DNA of 64,000 nt from Chitinophaga oryzae (GCF_012516375.2 NZ_CP051204.2:6076001-6140000), one strand, 5' to 3'; numbered from the stretch's first letter, positions 1 through 9,053 are shown. Made by a program: numbers and translations. Notes: generated by a model not told the origin, from the letters alone.

Positions 1-264
1 ACCGCCATGATGGCCACAGATAAAACAACCAGCACCGGGATCACACTATCGCCCAATCCCGCTGCTGATTACATCAGGGTGCAGACAGCCACGCCGTGGC
101 AGCAGGCAGAGTTAAGAGATGCAGCCGGAAAAGTGTTGCTGATGGAAAAGCTGAACGGACGGCAACAGTTTGAACTATCGTTGTCGCATATACGTTCCGG
201 AATGTATTGGCTGGTATTGAGCGGTGGGGGTAAACAAGCGGTAAAGAAGGTCGTGAAACTGTAA
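1..264 (+). CDS. C-terminal end of a T9SS-secreted protein (partial)
   Basis: The frame is open to the left edge, so this is only the last 87 codons of a longer gene. The tail has the features of the type IX secretion C-terminal sorting domain (Por_Secre_tail family): an SPNPAADYI start, a central AELRDAAGKVL strand segment, a SGMYWLVL stretch and a basic end (KQAVKKVVKL). In Bacteroidota this beta-sandwich domain directs a protein with an N-terminal signal peptide through the outer membrane by the Por/gliding secretion machinery and is then removed. The cargo domain lies outside the window, so the function cannot be stated. The in-window ATGs at 7 and 10 are almost certainly internal methionines. 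A hairpin just after the stop (278-304) probably terminates the transcript. Confidence 0.85.
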   Translation, partial: TAMMATDKTTSTGITLSPNPAADYIRVQTATPWQQAELRDAAGKVLLMEKLNGRQQFELSLSHIRSGMYWLVLSGGGKQAVKKVVKL

Positions 265-624
265 CTAGATGTCTTTAGGCGGGTATTCAATGCCCGCCTC
301 TTTTATCAGCTCATAGCCGTATTTCATGATCGTTTCGATGACGGGGATCGCTTTTCTTCCTTTCTCCGTCAGGCGGTATTCCACCTTCGGCGGCACTACC
401 GGAAACACCTCGCGGCTGATCAGGTTTTTGCTTTCCAGTTCCCGCAACTGGCTGGTCAGCATTTTATCCGTAATATGCGGGATGTCTTTTTTCAGCTCAC
501 TGAACCGCAGCGGCTTCTCCTGCAAACGCCAGAGTATAGGCATCTTCCACGTTCCGCCGATATGGCCCAACGCAAATTCGATCGGCGTGTAATACAGTCT
601 CTTATCGTGAAAGAATTCAGGCAT
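265..624 (-). CDS. HxlR-family transcriptional regulator
   Basis: A winged-helix repressor of the HxlR type, about 119 residues from the chosen ATG at 624. The family signature is clear: a segment beginning FALGHIGGTWKMPILWRL, then LRFSELKKDIPHITDKMLTSQLRELE (recognition helix region), and VEYRLTEKGRKAIPVI (wing and following helix). There is no N-terminal cysteine that would suggest a YodB-like thiol sensor. An upstream in-frame start at 678 exists, but it would place the 667-690 inverted repeat inside the gene, so the later start is preferred. The gene is divergent from an MFS exporter, a common arrangement in which the regulator controls the exporter and itself. The inducer is not visible. 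Confidence 0.9.
   Translation of the reverse strand: MPEFFHDKRLYYTPIEFALGHIGGTWKMPILWRLQEKPLRFSELKKDIPHITDKMLTSQLRELESKNLISREVFPVVPPKVEYRLTEKGRKAIPVIETIMKYGYELIKEAGIEYPPKDI
278..304 (+). terminator. Intrinsic terminator after the T9SS protein, inside the HxlR 3' end
   Basis: A perfect 6-bp stem (GGCGGG at 278-283 with CCCGCC at 293-298) is followed by TCTTTT on the plus strand. It lies 14 bases after the plus-strand stop codon and within the last codons of the convergent HxlR gene, so the same bases would encode part of the HxlR C-terminus and terminate the opposite transcript. Confidence 0.6.
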
Positions 625-666
625 CCGGTTATTTCCCGCTAAAATACGAAACCTCTCCCGAAGGAG

Positions 667-690
667 GATACTTACCAAATGGAAAGTATC
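667..690. promoter_or_regulatory. Inverted repeat, candidate HxlR operator
   Basis: GATACTT (667-673) and AAGTATC (684-690) form a perfect 7-bp inverted repeat with a 10-base spacer in the region between the divergent HxlR and MFS genes. The size and position fit a dimeric winged-helix repressor site. A second short repeat, CTGTT-TAC-AACAG at 711-723, lies closer to the MFS start. Function is inferred from position only. Confidence 0.5.
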
Positions 691-755
691 TCACGAAGTC
701 GTCAGTACATCTGTTTACAACAGTCAAACTGCAATTTTGCCGGAAAAATTTTTCT

Positions 756-1910
756 ATGCGTTCAGAAAAAAATCTCTGGTTGCTGGCGTTGGGTGTGTTT
801 GGCATCACCACTACTGAATTTGGCGTGATCGGGGTCTTACCGGACATAGCAACAGCTTTTCATGTCTCCATTGACAAGGCAGGCTGGCTTCTCAGCGCTT
901 TTGCGCTGATAGTGGCTTTCTTCGGGCCTTTTATGATGATGCTCTTTTCAAAGACCAACCGCAAAAACCTGTTGCTTTTTTCACTGTTACTTTTTGCGGC
1001 GGCCAATGTGCTATCTGCTTTTGCCCTGAATTTTTACCAGTTGCTGCTGATCAGAATGCTGCCGGCTTTCTTTCATCCGGTGTACTGGTCCATAGCGCTG
1101 TCTTTCGCGATCAATAACAGTGACAGGCCAAACACTTCCAAAGCGGTCAGCATTATTTTCTCCGGCCTTACCGTAGCAACGGTACTGGGAGTGCCCCTGG
1201 CCACTTTTGTTTCCGCGATGTTCAACTGGCAGGGCGCTTTCCTGGTCACTGCCTTTATCAATGTAGTCGCTTTTGCGGGGGTAAAGTGGTGGCTGCCGCC
1301 GGTACCGGCAGGCCATACAGCGGTGGCCTCATCACAGCAAAACATTTTCCGTAACAGGCTGCTGTGGACCAATCTGCTGCTGGCCTTTTTCATCATTACA
1401 GCGATGTACGCCACCTACGGCTATATGGCGGATTTTTTAAAGCAGGTGTCTCACATGAATGGTAGTACGATCAGCATGATGTTGCTGTTATTCGGCGTGG
1501 TGGGTATCGGGGGTAATTATCTTGCGGGGAGATATATGAGCAGGCAACCCTATGTGACTACGCTGTTGTTCCTGTTATTATTATCAGGAGTGCATGTACT
1601 GTTGTATTGGCTGGGCGGTACGCTCCTGCCGATGGTGTTGCTGACTTCCGTGTGGGGACTCATTCATGCCGGCGGTTTTCTCATCAGCAATATACAGGTG
1701 ACCAGCTCCGCGCCGGAGGAATCGGAGCTGATCAACAGTATCTTTACCTCCTGCGGCAATTTCGCCGTTACGGCCGGCGCTTTGCTGGGCGGGCACTGGA
1801 TTGCAGGCTATGGCATCGTCAACGTGGTTTGGGCCAGCGTGGGATGTTTGACCATCGCGCTGCTCATCCTGCTTTTCAAGCGATTAAGATATCAGCGTCC
1901 GGGGCTTTAG
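756..1910 (+). CDS. MFS transporter, DHA1 / AraJ-like efflux permease
   Basis: A 384-residue major facilitator superfamily protein with about twelve hydrophobic segments, beginning with LWLLALGVFGITTTEFGVIGVLPDIA, the typical first helix of the AraJ/YdhP-type DHA1 drug and sugar exporters. The length matches the family. The cytoplasmic loop after helix 2 reads FSKTNRKN, a degenerate form of MFS motif A. It would act in the inner membrane as a proton-coupled exporter; the substrate cannot be read from sequence. It is divergent from an HxlR repressor with an inverted repeat in the shared promoter region, which suggests inducible expression. No partner transport gene is adjacent. Confidence 0.9.
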   Translation: MRSEKNLWLLALGVFGITTTEFGVIGVLPDIATAFHVSIDKAGWLLSAFALIVAFFGPFMMMLFSKTNRKNLLLFSLLLFAAANVLSAFALNFYQLLLIRMLPAFFHPVYWSIALSFAINNSDRPNTSKAVSIIFSGLTVATVLGVPLATFVSAMFNWQGAFLVTAFINVVAFAGVKWWLPPVPAGHTAVASSQQNIFRNRLLWTNLLLAFFIITAMYATYGYMADFLKQVSHMNGSTISMMLLLFGVVGIGGNYLAGRYMSRQPYVTTLLFLLLLSGVHVLLYWLGGTLLPMVLLTSVWGLIHAGGFLISNIQVTSSAPEESELINSIFTSCGNFAVTAGALLGGHWIAGYGIVNVVWASVGCLTIALLILLFKRLRYQRPGL

Positions 1911-1921
1911 CCCCGGGATGG

Positions 1922-3025
1922 TTATGGTTTCACCCAGAACAGGTCCGGGTTGTTGGTCACCTGGAAGCGGTAGCCGGTTTTGATCGTGCTGTCCGCTTTA
2001 GTGCTTTCCTGGTTCAGGCCATCCAATGGCACAAGCTGTACATAAGCGGGCCACTTACCCGTTTCCGCGTTATATACGCTGGCGGCAGGTGTTTCCAGGC
2101 GGTAGAGGTTTTTGGCCATATAGTTTTCCAGGTACTGTTCTTTGGTGGTGGAATTTTTCCGGTTCCAGTTGGCGTCAGGATTCAGGATCAGCGGCTTTCC
2201 GTTGATCAGCTTTTCCCTTACCTCGGCCGGCCCAAGCAATTCTCCTTTTTCATTCATCACATAGGCGTTGAAGGTAGGGTCCATCCAAAGCCATTTTTGT
2301 TTGTCGGTAGAATACACCATGTTGATCACATGACAGTCGTCGAACTTCAACTCTTTGGGCATGCAGGTTAAAAACCTGGATTTGAAGCCCATCGCGAGAT
2401 AACATTCATTCAGCACCGTCGCCATCATGCGGCAGTTGACGCCTCTTCCCTCTTTGTTACAGATACCGATAATATCCACCGCATTTTTTTTGGCGGGGTT
2501 GTTACTGTTACCATCATGCCGGATAATATCATGTACCCAGTGCATCAGGTTGATCATTTGGGAGATTTCGTTACCGTTCCCCGCAATGGAATCCAGTTTG
2601 AGTTCCCGGCGGATATTTTTCAGCACCTCATCATCGGCCGACTGATAAGTGAAAGCCGACACCTCTCTTTTATCGGCATAGTTGTACTTCTTTGCTTTTT
2701 TCAGCATCTCCAGGCGGGGCGGTTGATATTGAATCCTTGTCAATGCGGAATCTCTCCCGTTCAGCAGGATATAGAAATCCTGCGGTTTGTCCTGCTTTAC
2801 CTGGATGGAGATGGAATCCACGTCCGTATAGAAAACCACCTTCTTTGCCGAGGTGATGTAAATATCCGGTTTGGTGGCCGGCTCGATGGTCCAGGTATTT
2901 TTGGAGAAATTGGGTCCGTCTTTAATGCTGACAGTTTTGGCAGTGGCGCGGATAACGGGCAATTGCTGCGCTAAAGCAGAGGCACTTAACCCCGCCAGCA
3001 CCAGGAATACAGGTAAGGACTTCAT
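1922..3025 (-). CDS. Exported transglutaminase-like domain protein
   Basis: The 367-residue product starts with a signal peptide (MKSLPVFLVLAGLSASALA, cleavage near residue 19). The central part matches the transglutaminase-like papain fold: Cys198 in GVNCRMMATV, His232 in DDCHVINM and Asp249 in WLWMDPTF form the expected triad, preceded by a helical MINLMHWVHDIIRHDG segment. Proteins of this family can be peptidases or amidases, or act in cross-linking; the natural substrate is unknown here. It is probably periplasmic or surface located. The neighbouring same-strand genes at 3121-5192 also encode exported proteins, but the 95-base gap means an operon is possible rather than certain. Confidence 0.8.
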   Translation of the reverse strand: MKSLPVFLVLAGLSASALAQQLPVIRATAKTVSIKDGPNFSKNTWTIEPATKPDIYITSAKKVVFYTDVDSISIQVKQDKPQDFYILLNGRDSALTRIQYQPPRLEMLKKAKKYNYADKREVSAFTYQSADDEVLKNIRRELKLDSIAGNGNEISQMINLMHWVHDIIRHDGNSNNPAKKNAVDIIGICNKEGRGVNCRMMATVLNECYLAMGFKSRFLTCMPKELKFDDCHVINMVYSTDKQKWLWMDPTFNAYVMNEKGELLGPAEVREKLINGKPLILNPDANWNRKNSTTKEQYLENYMAKNLYRLETPAASVYNAETGKWPAYVQLVPLDGLNQESTKADSTIKTGYRFQVTNNPDLFWVKP

Positions 3026-3120
3026 GATTAGATCGATTTATGAAAAACATATGTTGTTCTATAAAGACGATCCGGTTTATAAAAGGTTGCAGCAAGTGCC
3101 CATTTATTTTAACAGCGCCC

Positions 3121-4473
3121 TTAAAGAAACATTTTCCTGGAACGGCAAAACTCTGATAAACAGCTTTGTAGCGTTTTAAATTGCAAGGTATACACATAAT
3201 GGGTATTACCCTTGCGAATATACCGGAGCAGATGGTAGGACCCATGGTAACGGTATAGGATGCCGTTATCATCCTGTTCCAGTACACTGATGCCTTCCCG
3301 TTCAAAATCAGCCCTGATTTTCCCGATATCTGTAGAGAACCTGGTGTTTTTCAGGGAATATACCCCACCACTCGCCAGTGACAGCGACCTGTTCCCGTTC
3401 TTATCCAGTTCCTCTACCGGGTAATAGCGGCTGTCGGGGTTTTCGCTCGAAAATTGCAGGCTGTCCATCACGCCAAACTGGTAAAAATTGCTGCCGCCGG
3501 TATAAAATTCGCGGACCTGGTAATTAGGCGGTAATGTGATGGCGAGTGCACCCACCGTCTGTTTCTCCCCTTTGCTATCGCATCCCGGGAAGTTATAGGC
3601 ATCCCGGCTGATCCCTATTTTCTCCGCTTTCAGGGAACGGAAGATCGGTACGAGAGGGAGCAATTCTTCTGTACTTTCCTGCTGCGCAGTAGCCATGTTA
3701 ACATATCCGCCGGATACGGACGCGCTGTTCGTCAACAGGTAGCCGCCGGCCCCTTTCTCTTTCGTTTTCCAGTCGTAATAAGGATGTATGCTCAGCCACA
3801 GGTTTTCTTCCTTTACCACAGGCCAGAAGCCTCTGTCAGACAGTGAATCATTATGGTTATAGCCGGCATCGAAAAGATTAAAATCACTTTCAGGCTCATC
3901 TCCGGTCTTAGACAGGAACTGGTAGCTGTCGGCCGTGCGCACAATAAAGTATTTATCACGGGGCAATCGCAGGCTGTACGCGCCGAGGTTTACTTCCACA
4001 TCGGTATTTTCCGGATTATCTTTTGGCAGATTCACCACCGGGTGTTCTTTAACAGCGTCCATCAGCTGTTGATGCACCAGCATTTTGGAAGCCTTTACCT
4101 TTTCCAGGAAGACCTGTTCATTGTCGCCCGCCGGCTTGCAGATAATGAAGCCGATATTATTGTTGTTACCGTAAATCAACACTTTCAATTTGCCATCGGT
4201 TATTTTGGGCGTTACTTCCCATTCCTTTTTCTCTGATAGTTTACTGCTATCGAAAGATACCGGCTGCAGGCCGTTTTTATAGGCATCGTAATATTGGATG
4301 TTGCCTGTTGTTAGGTCGTAGGTCAGGTAGTCCAGTGTCGAAAATTCCTGCATGACGGCGTCAAAAAACAACGAAGTAACGATAACCGGTTTGGTTTGTT
4401 CCACCTGCCAGTAGCTTTTTTGTGCGAAGGAGAACAACGGGAAAAACAATAGTGATAAGGCGAATGATCTCAT
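3121..4473 (-). CDS. Exported protein of unknown function
   Basis: A 450-residue protein with a clear signal peptide (MRSFALSLLFFPLFSFAQ). No domain is recognised. The body is rich in beta-strand-like and charged stretches, with no membrane segments after the signal, so a soluble periplasmic or surface protein is likely. Its ATG overlaps the stop of the upstream gene by four bases (ATGA at 4470-4473), showing translational coupling with the 240-residue exported protein. The pair may act together; the downstream transglutaminase-like gene may belong to the same transcript. Confidence 0.7.
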   Translation of the reverse strand: MRSFALSLLFFPLFSFAQKSYWQVEQTKPVIVTSLFFDAVMQEFSTLDYLTYDLTTGNIQYYDAYKNGLQPVSFDSSKLSEKKEWEVTPKITDGKLKVLIYGNNNNIGFIICKPAGDNEQVFLEKVKASKMLVHQQLMDAVKEHPVVNLPKDNPENTDVEVNLGAYSLRLPRDKYFIVRTADSYQFLSKTGDEPESDFNLFDAGYNHNDSLSDRGFWPVVKEENLWLSIHPYYDWKTKEKGAGGYLLTNSASVSGGYVNMATAQQESTEELLPLVPIFRSLKAEKIGISRDAYNFPGCDSKGEKQTVGALAITLPPNYQVREFYTGGSNFYQFGVMDSLQFSSENPDSRYYPVEELDKNGNRSLSLASGGVYSLKNTRFSTDIGKIRADFEREGISVLEQDDNGILYRYHGSYHLLRYIRKGNTHYVYTLQFKTLQSCLSEFCRSRKMFL

Positions 4474-5192
4474 GGTTGGTGGGTGGGTGTATGCTTCCTG
4501 ATGTCAGGATCGTTAAAATAGTCTTCCGATTGGCTGTAAAAAGCGGGTATTACCTGGTTATAGATCGTTAGTCTTCCCCTCCTTCCGCTTTGTTTAACGC
4601 CATTTCTTGTTTCCGAGGCGGTTCCATCGAGCGCTTCGTTTTCGATGGTCAGGCGGGCAACGATACCGTTCTTTTTCCAAACGTATACGCTGCCGCCATA
4701 GCTTTTCTCACGCACCTTTTTTTCCGCTCCCCATAGGGCGCTCAACGCTTTTCTCAGTGTCACTACATCGTCGTCGGAAAACACGCCGGCCATCAGCTTA
4801 CCTTTCGGTCCGTGGTTGCCCACTTCAGCGACAAAAATGACAAGCCGTCCGGCATTGTCGGTGAGTAGCCCCGGGTTGCGCAACGGAACAGCTTTGAAAT
4901 AGACGACCGGTTTGATCGTTTCTTTGTTCCAGTCAATGTTGTACCGGGGACTGATAACACTGATGATTTGCGCAGGAACTTTTTCACCATAGAGGCCTAC
5001 GGTGTAGTTTTTGTTCTCATCAAAAGCGACCGTATCTGCCCGGATGCCGGCCGTTTCCAGCTGCGGCCATACGGGCGCCGTCAACAGGCGGTCTACCTGC
5101 AACTGTTGTCCATAAACGTCAGGAGTGGCTACACCGGCGGTTAACAACAGTGTCATAAAAATAGAAAAACGTATATGCTTAAGGGTATACAT
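4470..5192 (-). CDS. Exported protein of unknown function
   Basis: The 240-residue product has an N-terminal signal segment (IRFSIFMTLLLTAGVATPDVYG). The rest is soluble-looking and matches no family I recognise. It is the first gene of a pair coupled by a four-base start/stop overlap with the 450-residue exported protein. Nothing in the sequence points to a catalytic site. Confidence 0.65.
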   Translation of the reverse strand: MYTLKHIRFSIFMTLLLTAGVATPDVYGQQLQVDRLLTAPVWPQLETAGIRADTVAFDENKNYTVGLYGEKVPAQIISVISPRYNIDWNKETIKPVVYFKAVPLRNPGLLTDNAGRLVIFVAEVGNHGPKGKLMAGVFSDDDVVTLRKALSALWGAEKKVREKSYGGSVYVWKKNGIVARLTIENEALDGTASETRNGVKQSGRRGRLTIYNQVIPAFYSQSEDYFNDPDIRKHTPTHQP

Positions 5193-5281
5193 GCTTCCAA
5201 AAGTAAGGATTCTACGGACAGCAGGATATCCTGGTCAATATTCGCCCCGTTTGACTTAATATCCGATAATACCCTGTTCAA

Positions 5282-6304
5282 TTATTGCAACGACGGTACG
5301 ATCTCTTTTCCGATCAGTGCGATGGAGTTCATCAGTTTATCATGTGGGAGATTGGCGTTGTCCATCTGGAACGTAAAACGGGTGATACCTCCCAGCGCTT
5401 CGCTGTGCCGGCGGATTTTGTCCGCCACTTCCTGCGGGCTGCCTACCAGCAAAGCGCCGGTGGGGCCGTTCTGTGCATCAAACTGCGGGCGTGTGACCGG
5501 TCCCCAGCCCCGCTCCCTCCCGATGCGGGTAAACACTTCGGCGTAGCCAGGGAAAAATTCGTCCCTCGCCTGTTGCGACGTTTTGGCGATATATCCCAGC
5601 GAGTGCAGCCCCACCTGTAACTTTTCTTCCGGGTGCCCGGCTTTCCGGCCGGCTTCACGGTAGAGGTCTACCAATGGCCTGAAACGGTGCGTTTCACCAC
5701 CGATCACCGCTACCATCAGCGGCAGTCCCAACGTGCCCGCCCGTACGAAAGACTGCGGCGTGCCGCCCACCCCCACCCAAACGGGCAACGGCTCCTGTAC
5801 CGGCCGCGGATAAACAGGCGCATTTTCCAACGGCGCCCTGAATTTGCCGCTCCACTCCACGCGCTCTTCGTCCCTGATCTTCAGCAGCAGCTCCAGCTTT
5901 TCTGTGAACAACGCATCGTAATCATCGAGGTTGTAACCGAACAGCGGAAAGGCTTCTATAAAGGAACCGCGGCCCACCACCATCTCGGCCCTTCCTTTGG
6001 AAATAATGTCCAGTGTGGCGAAGCTCTGGAATACCCGCACGGGGTCGGCAGCGCTCAGCACGGTGACAGCGCTGGTCAGTTTAATCTGCTTCGTGCGCGC
6101 CGCAGCCGCCGCCAGTATCAGCGTGGAGGCCGAATCCAGGAATTCGCGGCGGTGATGTTCTCCCAGCCCGAAAACCGCAAGGCCCGCCTGGTCCGCCAGC
6201 ACCATCCGTTCCAGCAGGTTGTCCATCTCTTTCATATCAGCAGCGGCGTTATGGCCGCCGGTTTGTGATTTCGTGGCAGCGAAGCTGTCGATCCCTATTT
6301 CCAT
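5282..6304 (-). CDS. LLM-class flavin-dependent oxidoreductase
   Basis: A 340-residue luciferase-like monooxygenase. Diagnostic segments include GLGEHHRREFLDSASTLILAAAAART near the N-terminus (the EHH after strand 2), KLTSAVTVLSAADPVRVFQSFATLDIISKGRAEMVVGRGSF (TIM-barrel strands with the flavin-contacting region), and PVWVGVGGTPQSFVRAG later. Such enzymes use reduced FMN or F420 to oxidise small molecules. Its length matches the single-subunit LLM group. The adenylyltransferase gene ends 18 bases upstream on the same strand, so the two may be co-transcribed. The substrate cannot be predicted. Confidence 0.9.
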   Translation of the reverse strand: MEIGIDSFAATKSQTGGHNAAADMKEMDNLLERMVLADQAGLAVFGLGEHHRREFLDSASTLILAAAAARTKQIKLTSAVTVLSAADPVRVFQSFATLDIISKGRAEMVVGRGSFIEAFPLFGYNLDDYDALFTEKLELLLKIRDEERVEWSGKFRAPLENAPVYPRPVQEPLPVWVGVGGTPQSFVRAGTLGLPLMVAVIGGETHRFRPLVDLYREAGRKAGHPEEKLQVGLHSLGYIAKTSQQARDEFFPGYAEVFTRIGRERGWGPVTRPQFDAQNGPTGALLVGSPQEVADKIRRHSEALGGITRFTFQMDNANLPHDKLMNSIALIGKEIVPSLQ

Positions 6305-6322
6305 GTGAATGTGTTTATCCGG

Positions 6323-7210
6323 TTAATAAATCTGTGCAGCGTTTTTTGGCAGCTGCTGTACGTGCCGCATATACGCTGTTACGTCCCTGTCCCAGTGGTC
6401 GGGGTACTGATAATTCAAAGCTGCCGCCACTACGCCCGCCACTTCCCTGAAGAGCGCGGTGGTGGTGAATACTGCCTTCCATACTTCCTGCATGCCTGCA
6501 GCCGGGTAGGTAGCCAGTAATCTTTCGTATACCGCGGGTTCCAGGTAGCGCTGGTAGAACTTCCCGAACTTGCCTGGGTTGACGGAGAAGTTATAACGGC
6601 AACCGATATACCAGTCGATCATCTGCAGCAGGGCGCCGCGGACCACCTGGTTGCCCAGCTCCCTGACCAGTATCTCCTCCTGCCGCCACAGGCCTTTCGC
6701 CAGGCCGGCATTGGTATACCAGAATTCATTGCAGCAATCGATAAAAGAACGCTCCGAAGGTTTTCCCACTATGTAGCTGGCATCGCTGGCAGGCGGCAGC
6801 GGATGGTCTTTAAACAATCCGGCCTTGTCCCATATCACCTTGCACAAACTGTCTCCCGTAAAGTTATCCAGTATCTCTAAAGGGACCATCATCAGGTCTA
6901 TGCGATTGCCATCCTTAAACTGCAGCAGGTAGGAAAAAGCGCCTGCCAGTTCCGGCGCCGGCGGATACAGTTCCATGTCTTCCGGCAGCTGCGCTATCAT
7001 TTGTTCTCCAAAAACATCTACCCAGTGGTGGTTTTCGAGGAAAGGGGCCAGGTCTTCCACCACGTAGATGATGTCGAAGTCCTGGAAAATGTCCGGCGTT
7101 ACGTTGGGATTGGAGCGTGACCCGTCCTGCAACACCGCCAGTATCCGGGGATCTTTTTCTGCCACGCGAAGGATCAGGTTCATCATTTCCGTTTCATTTC
7201 TGCTGGTCAT
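6323..7210 (-). CDS. Aminoglycoside 6-adenylyltransferase-like protein
   Basis: The 295-residue product resembles the ANT(6)/AadK family (Adenyl_transf, nucleotidyltransferase fold). The nucleotide-binding motif GSRSN is at residues 30-34, and the metal-binding acidic pair lies in FQDFDI (Asp44 and Asp46). Later blocks also fit: RIDLMMVPLEIL, DKAGLF, and a C-terminal helical region containing MIDWYIGCRYNFSVNPGKFGKF. Family members transfer AMP to the 6-hydroxyl of streptomycin, but chromosomal environmental homologues need not confer resistance. The gene sits between a LytTR response regulator and an oxidoreductase on the same strand. Nothing nearby suggests mobility. Confidence 0.85.
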   Translation of the reverse strand: MTSRNETEMMNLILRVAEKDPRILAVLQDGSRSNPNVTPDIFQDFDIIYVVEDLAPFLENHHWVDVFGEQMIAQLPEDMELYPPAPELAGAFSYLLQFKDGNRIDLMMVPLEILDNFTGDSLCKVIWDKAGLFKDHPLPPASDASYIVGKPSERSFIDCCNEFWYTNAGLAKGLWRQEEILVRELGNQVVRGALLQMIDWYIGCRYNFSVNPGKFGKFYQRYLEPAVYERLLATYPAAGMQEVWKAVFTTTALFREVAGVVAAALNYQYPDHWDRDVTAYMRHVQQLPKNAAQIY

Positions 7211-7261
7211 ATGGTCATCTGTTTGCTGTAATTTAAAGATAGCTGCTTTAACCGGAAACCC

Positions 7262-7978
7262 TTACTGAAAGTTGTCCAGCAGCTCCCTCCGATAGGTTGT
7301 CCCTATCGGCAGTTCGGTACCGTCGTCGAGCACCGCCAGGCCGCCGGTGATCTTACTGATACGATTCATCGCCACGATGTAGGATTTGTGAATGCGCTTA
7401 AACCGGGCTTTATCCAGCTTCTGTTCTATCTCGGTGGTGGTAACAGGGCTCAGGTAGACGCCCTGCGTGGTGAAGACCTTCACGTAGTTGCCCCAGCTGC
7501 GGACATAGATAAGCTGATCGTACATCACCTTCACCATCTCGCCTTCTGCTTTCAGCATGACAAAGGCCGGTGTTTCAGTCGCCGTATTAGACCCGCCGGC
7601 CACGACCACTCTTGGCCTGAGCCTGGAATATACGGTATCAATAGCGGCCATGAACCGCTGAAAATGGAAAGGCTTCACCAGGTAATCCACTACCCGGTAT
7701 TTATATCCTTCGAGCGCGTACTCACGGTAGGCGGTCGTCAGTACCACCAACGGCGGGTCCGACAGGGTTTGCAGTAACTCCAGGCCACTCAGCCCCGGCA
7801 TATTGATGTCTAAAAAAATCAGGTCCACCCGGTTGTTGTAGACAAATTCCATCGCTTCCACCGCTGTATAAAAAGCACCGGTAAGCTCCAGGTGTTGCAA
7901 CTGGCCAATGTATTGTTTCAGCACCAGGTGCGCACCCTCTTCGTCATCTACTATAATACATTTCAGCGTCTCATCCAT
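7262..7978 (-). CDS. LytTR-family response regulator
   Basis: A 238-residue two-domain response regulator. The N-terminal receiver has acidic residues in IVDDEE (10-14), the predicted phosphorylation site Asp57 in DLIFLDINMPGLSG, a TTAY switch-threonine region and VKPF with the conserved lysine. The C-terminal LytTR DNA-binding domain contains YVRSWGNYVKVF, LDKARFKRIHKSYIVAMNRIS and ELPIGTTYRRELLDNF. Its start overlaps the stop of the upstream histidine-kinase gene by eight bases, so the two proteins are a translationally coupled two-component pair. LytTR proteins bind imperfect direct repeats; the target here is unknown, although the divergent outer-membrane gene at 9156 is a natural candidate. 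Confidence 0.95.
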   Translation of the reverse strand: MDETLKCIIVDDEEGAHLVLKQYIGQLQHLELTGAFYTAVEAMEFVYNNRVDLIFLDINMPGLSGLELLQTLSDPPLVVLTTAYREYALEGYKYRVVDYLVKPFHFQRFMAAIDTVYSRLRPRVVVAGGSNTATETPAFVMLKAEGEMVKVMYDQLIYVRSWGNYVKVFTTQGVYLSPVTTTEIEQKLDKARFKRIHKSYIVAMNRISKITGGLAVLDDGTELPIGTTYRRELLDNFQ

Positions 7979-9014
7979 TTTTTATTTCATTTAATCTGAG
8001 TGTTAAAGTGATCCGGTATTCCTGGTCCTCCGTTGCACTGATTAGAGTATACTGATGTCTGTAAAGCATTTCCAGCCGCTCCCTGATGTTGATGAGCCCG
8101 ATGCCGGTGGAAGTATTTTTCAGTGCTTCATCGGGCAATGAATTGCGTACCTCCGCCGTCAGGACACCATCTTCACAGCGAATGCGGATGGCGACAAACC
8201 ACGGCCGGCTGATGGTGACACTGTGCTTAAAGGCATTCTCCACCAGTGTGATCAGGATCAGGGGTGCGATCCGGTAAGACGCCGGCAGCGCGGCTTCGTC
8301 CGGAAGATCGTAGTGGATGCGGCAGCGTTTTCCGATACGTTCCTGTTCCATAGCGATGTAGTTATCAATGAACTTCAGCTCTTCCCGTATGGTAACAGTA
8401 GGTTTGCTTCCGTTCTCCAGCTGATAACGCATCAGCTCCGCTAACCGGAGGATCAGGTCCGGCGTCCGGGCAGGTTCCGTAAGACTTACGCCATAGAGGT
8501 TGTTGAACATGTTAAAAAAGAAATGCGGGTTCAGCTGCGCATGCAGGTATTTCATGTTCATCTCGCTGAGCTTCAGCTGTACTTCGCTCCGCTTTTGCAG
8601 TTCTATCGAATACTGCCGCACCAGGAACAGGGAAAGGATGGTGACGGTACTGATAATACAAAGCACAAAATTATATACGATGGCCATGGGAATGGATACA
8701 TCCGGTTCCCGGTATACTTCCGGCGCAATCCAGTAGTAATCCAGTGCAAACAGCCCCAGGGCGCCGACCAGCGTTGACAATACAAAGAAGGAAAAGTAGG
8801 AGGCGTACTCTTTAGCCATGAGCAACGGGAATACCAGGTGGAGGTGAAACTGCGCCTGCCCGTACAGTAAAATGAAAAATATCAGCCCCTGAAGAAATGC
8901 CATGAAAGTGTCCAGTTTGATCCACTCATGCAGCATCGTCAGGATAAACATTGCAATAAATACCACCAGTTCCTGCAGGAACCGGCTTCGCAGCCATTTT
9001 GCCTTATTCTCCAT
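7971..9014 (-). CDS. LytS/YehU-type sensor histidine kinase
   Basis: A 347-residue membrane kinase. The N-terminal 130 residues hold about four hydrophobic segments with short loops and no recognisable periplasmic sensor domain. The phospho-acceptor block LNPHFFFNMFNNLYGVSL (His164) and a C-terminal HATPase region with LITLVENAFKHS and GIGLINIRERLEMLY identify the His_kinase family that pairs with LytTR regulators. It is coupled to its regulator by an eight-base overlap. The signal sensed is unknown. Confidence 0.95.
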   Translation of the reverse strand: MENKAKWLRSRFLQELVVFIAMFILTMLHEWIKLDTFMAFLQGLIFFILLYGQAQFHLHLVFPLLMAKEYASYFSFFVLSTLVGALGLFALDYYWIAPEVYREPDVSIPMAIVYNFVLCIISTVTILSLFLVRQYSIELQKRSEVQLKLSEMNMKYLHAQLNPHFFFNMFNNLYGVSLTEPARTPDLILRLAELMRYQLENGSKPTVTIREELKFIDNYIAMEQERIGKRCRIHYDLPDEAALPASYRIAPLILITLVENAFKHSVTISRPWFVAIRIRCEDGVLTAEVRNSLPDEALKNTSTGIGLINIRERLEMLYRHQYTLISATEDQEYRITLTLRLNEIKNG

Positions 9015-9053
9015 TTAACAAATCTCAGGCATTTTCATACAAATAGCAAAACC

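Noticed and set aside
1607..2371. A 254-codon plus-strand frame overlapping the MFS and transglutaminase genes
   Set aside because: It spans two well-supported genes on other frames and its arginine/glycine-rich composition is typical of a shadow frame.
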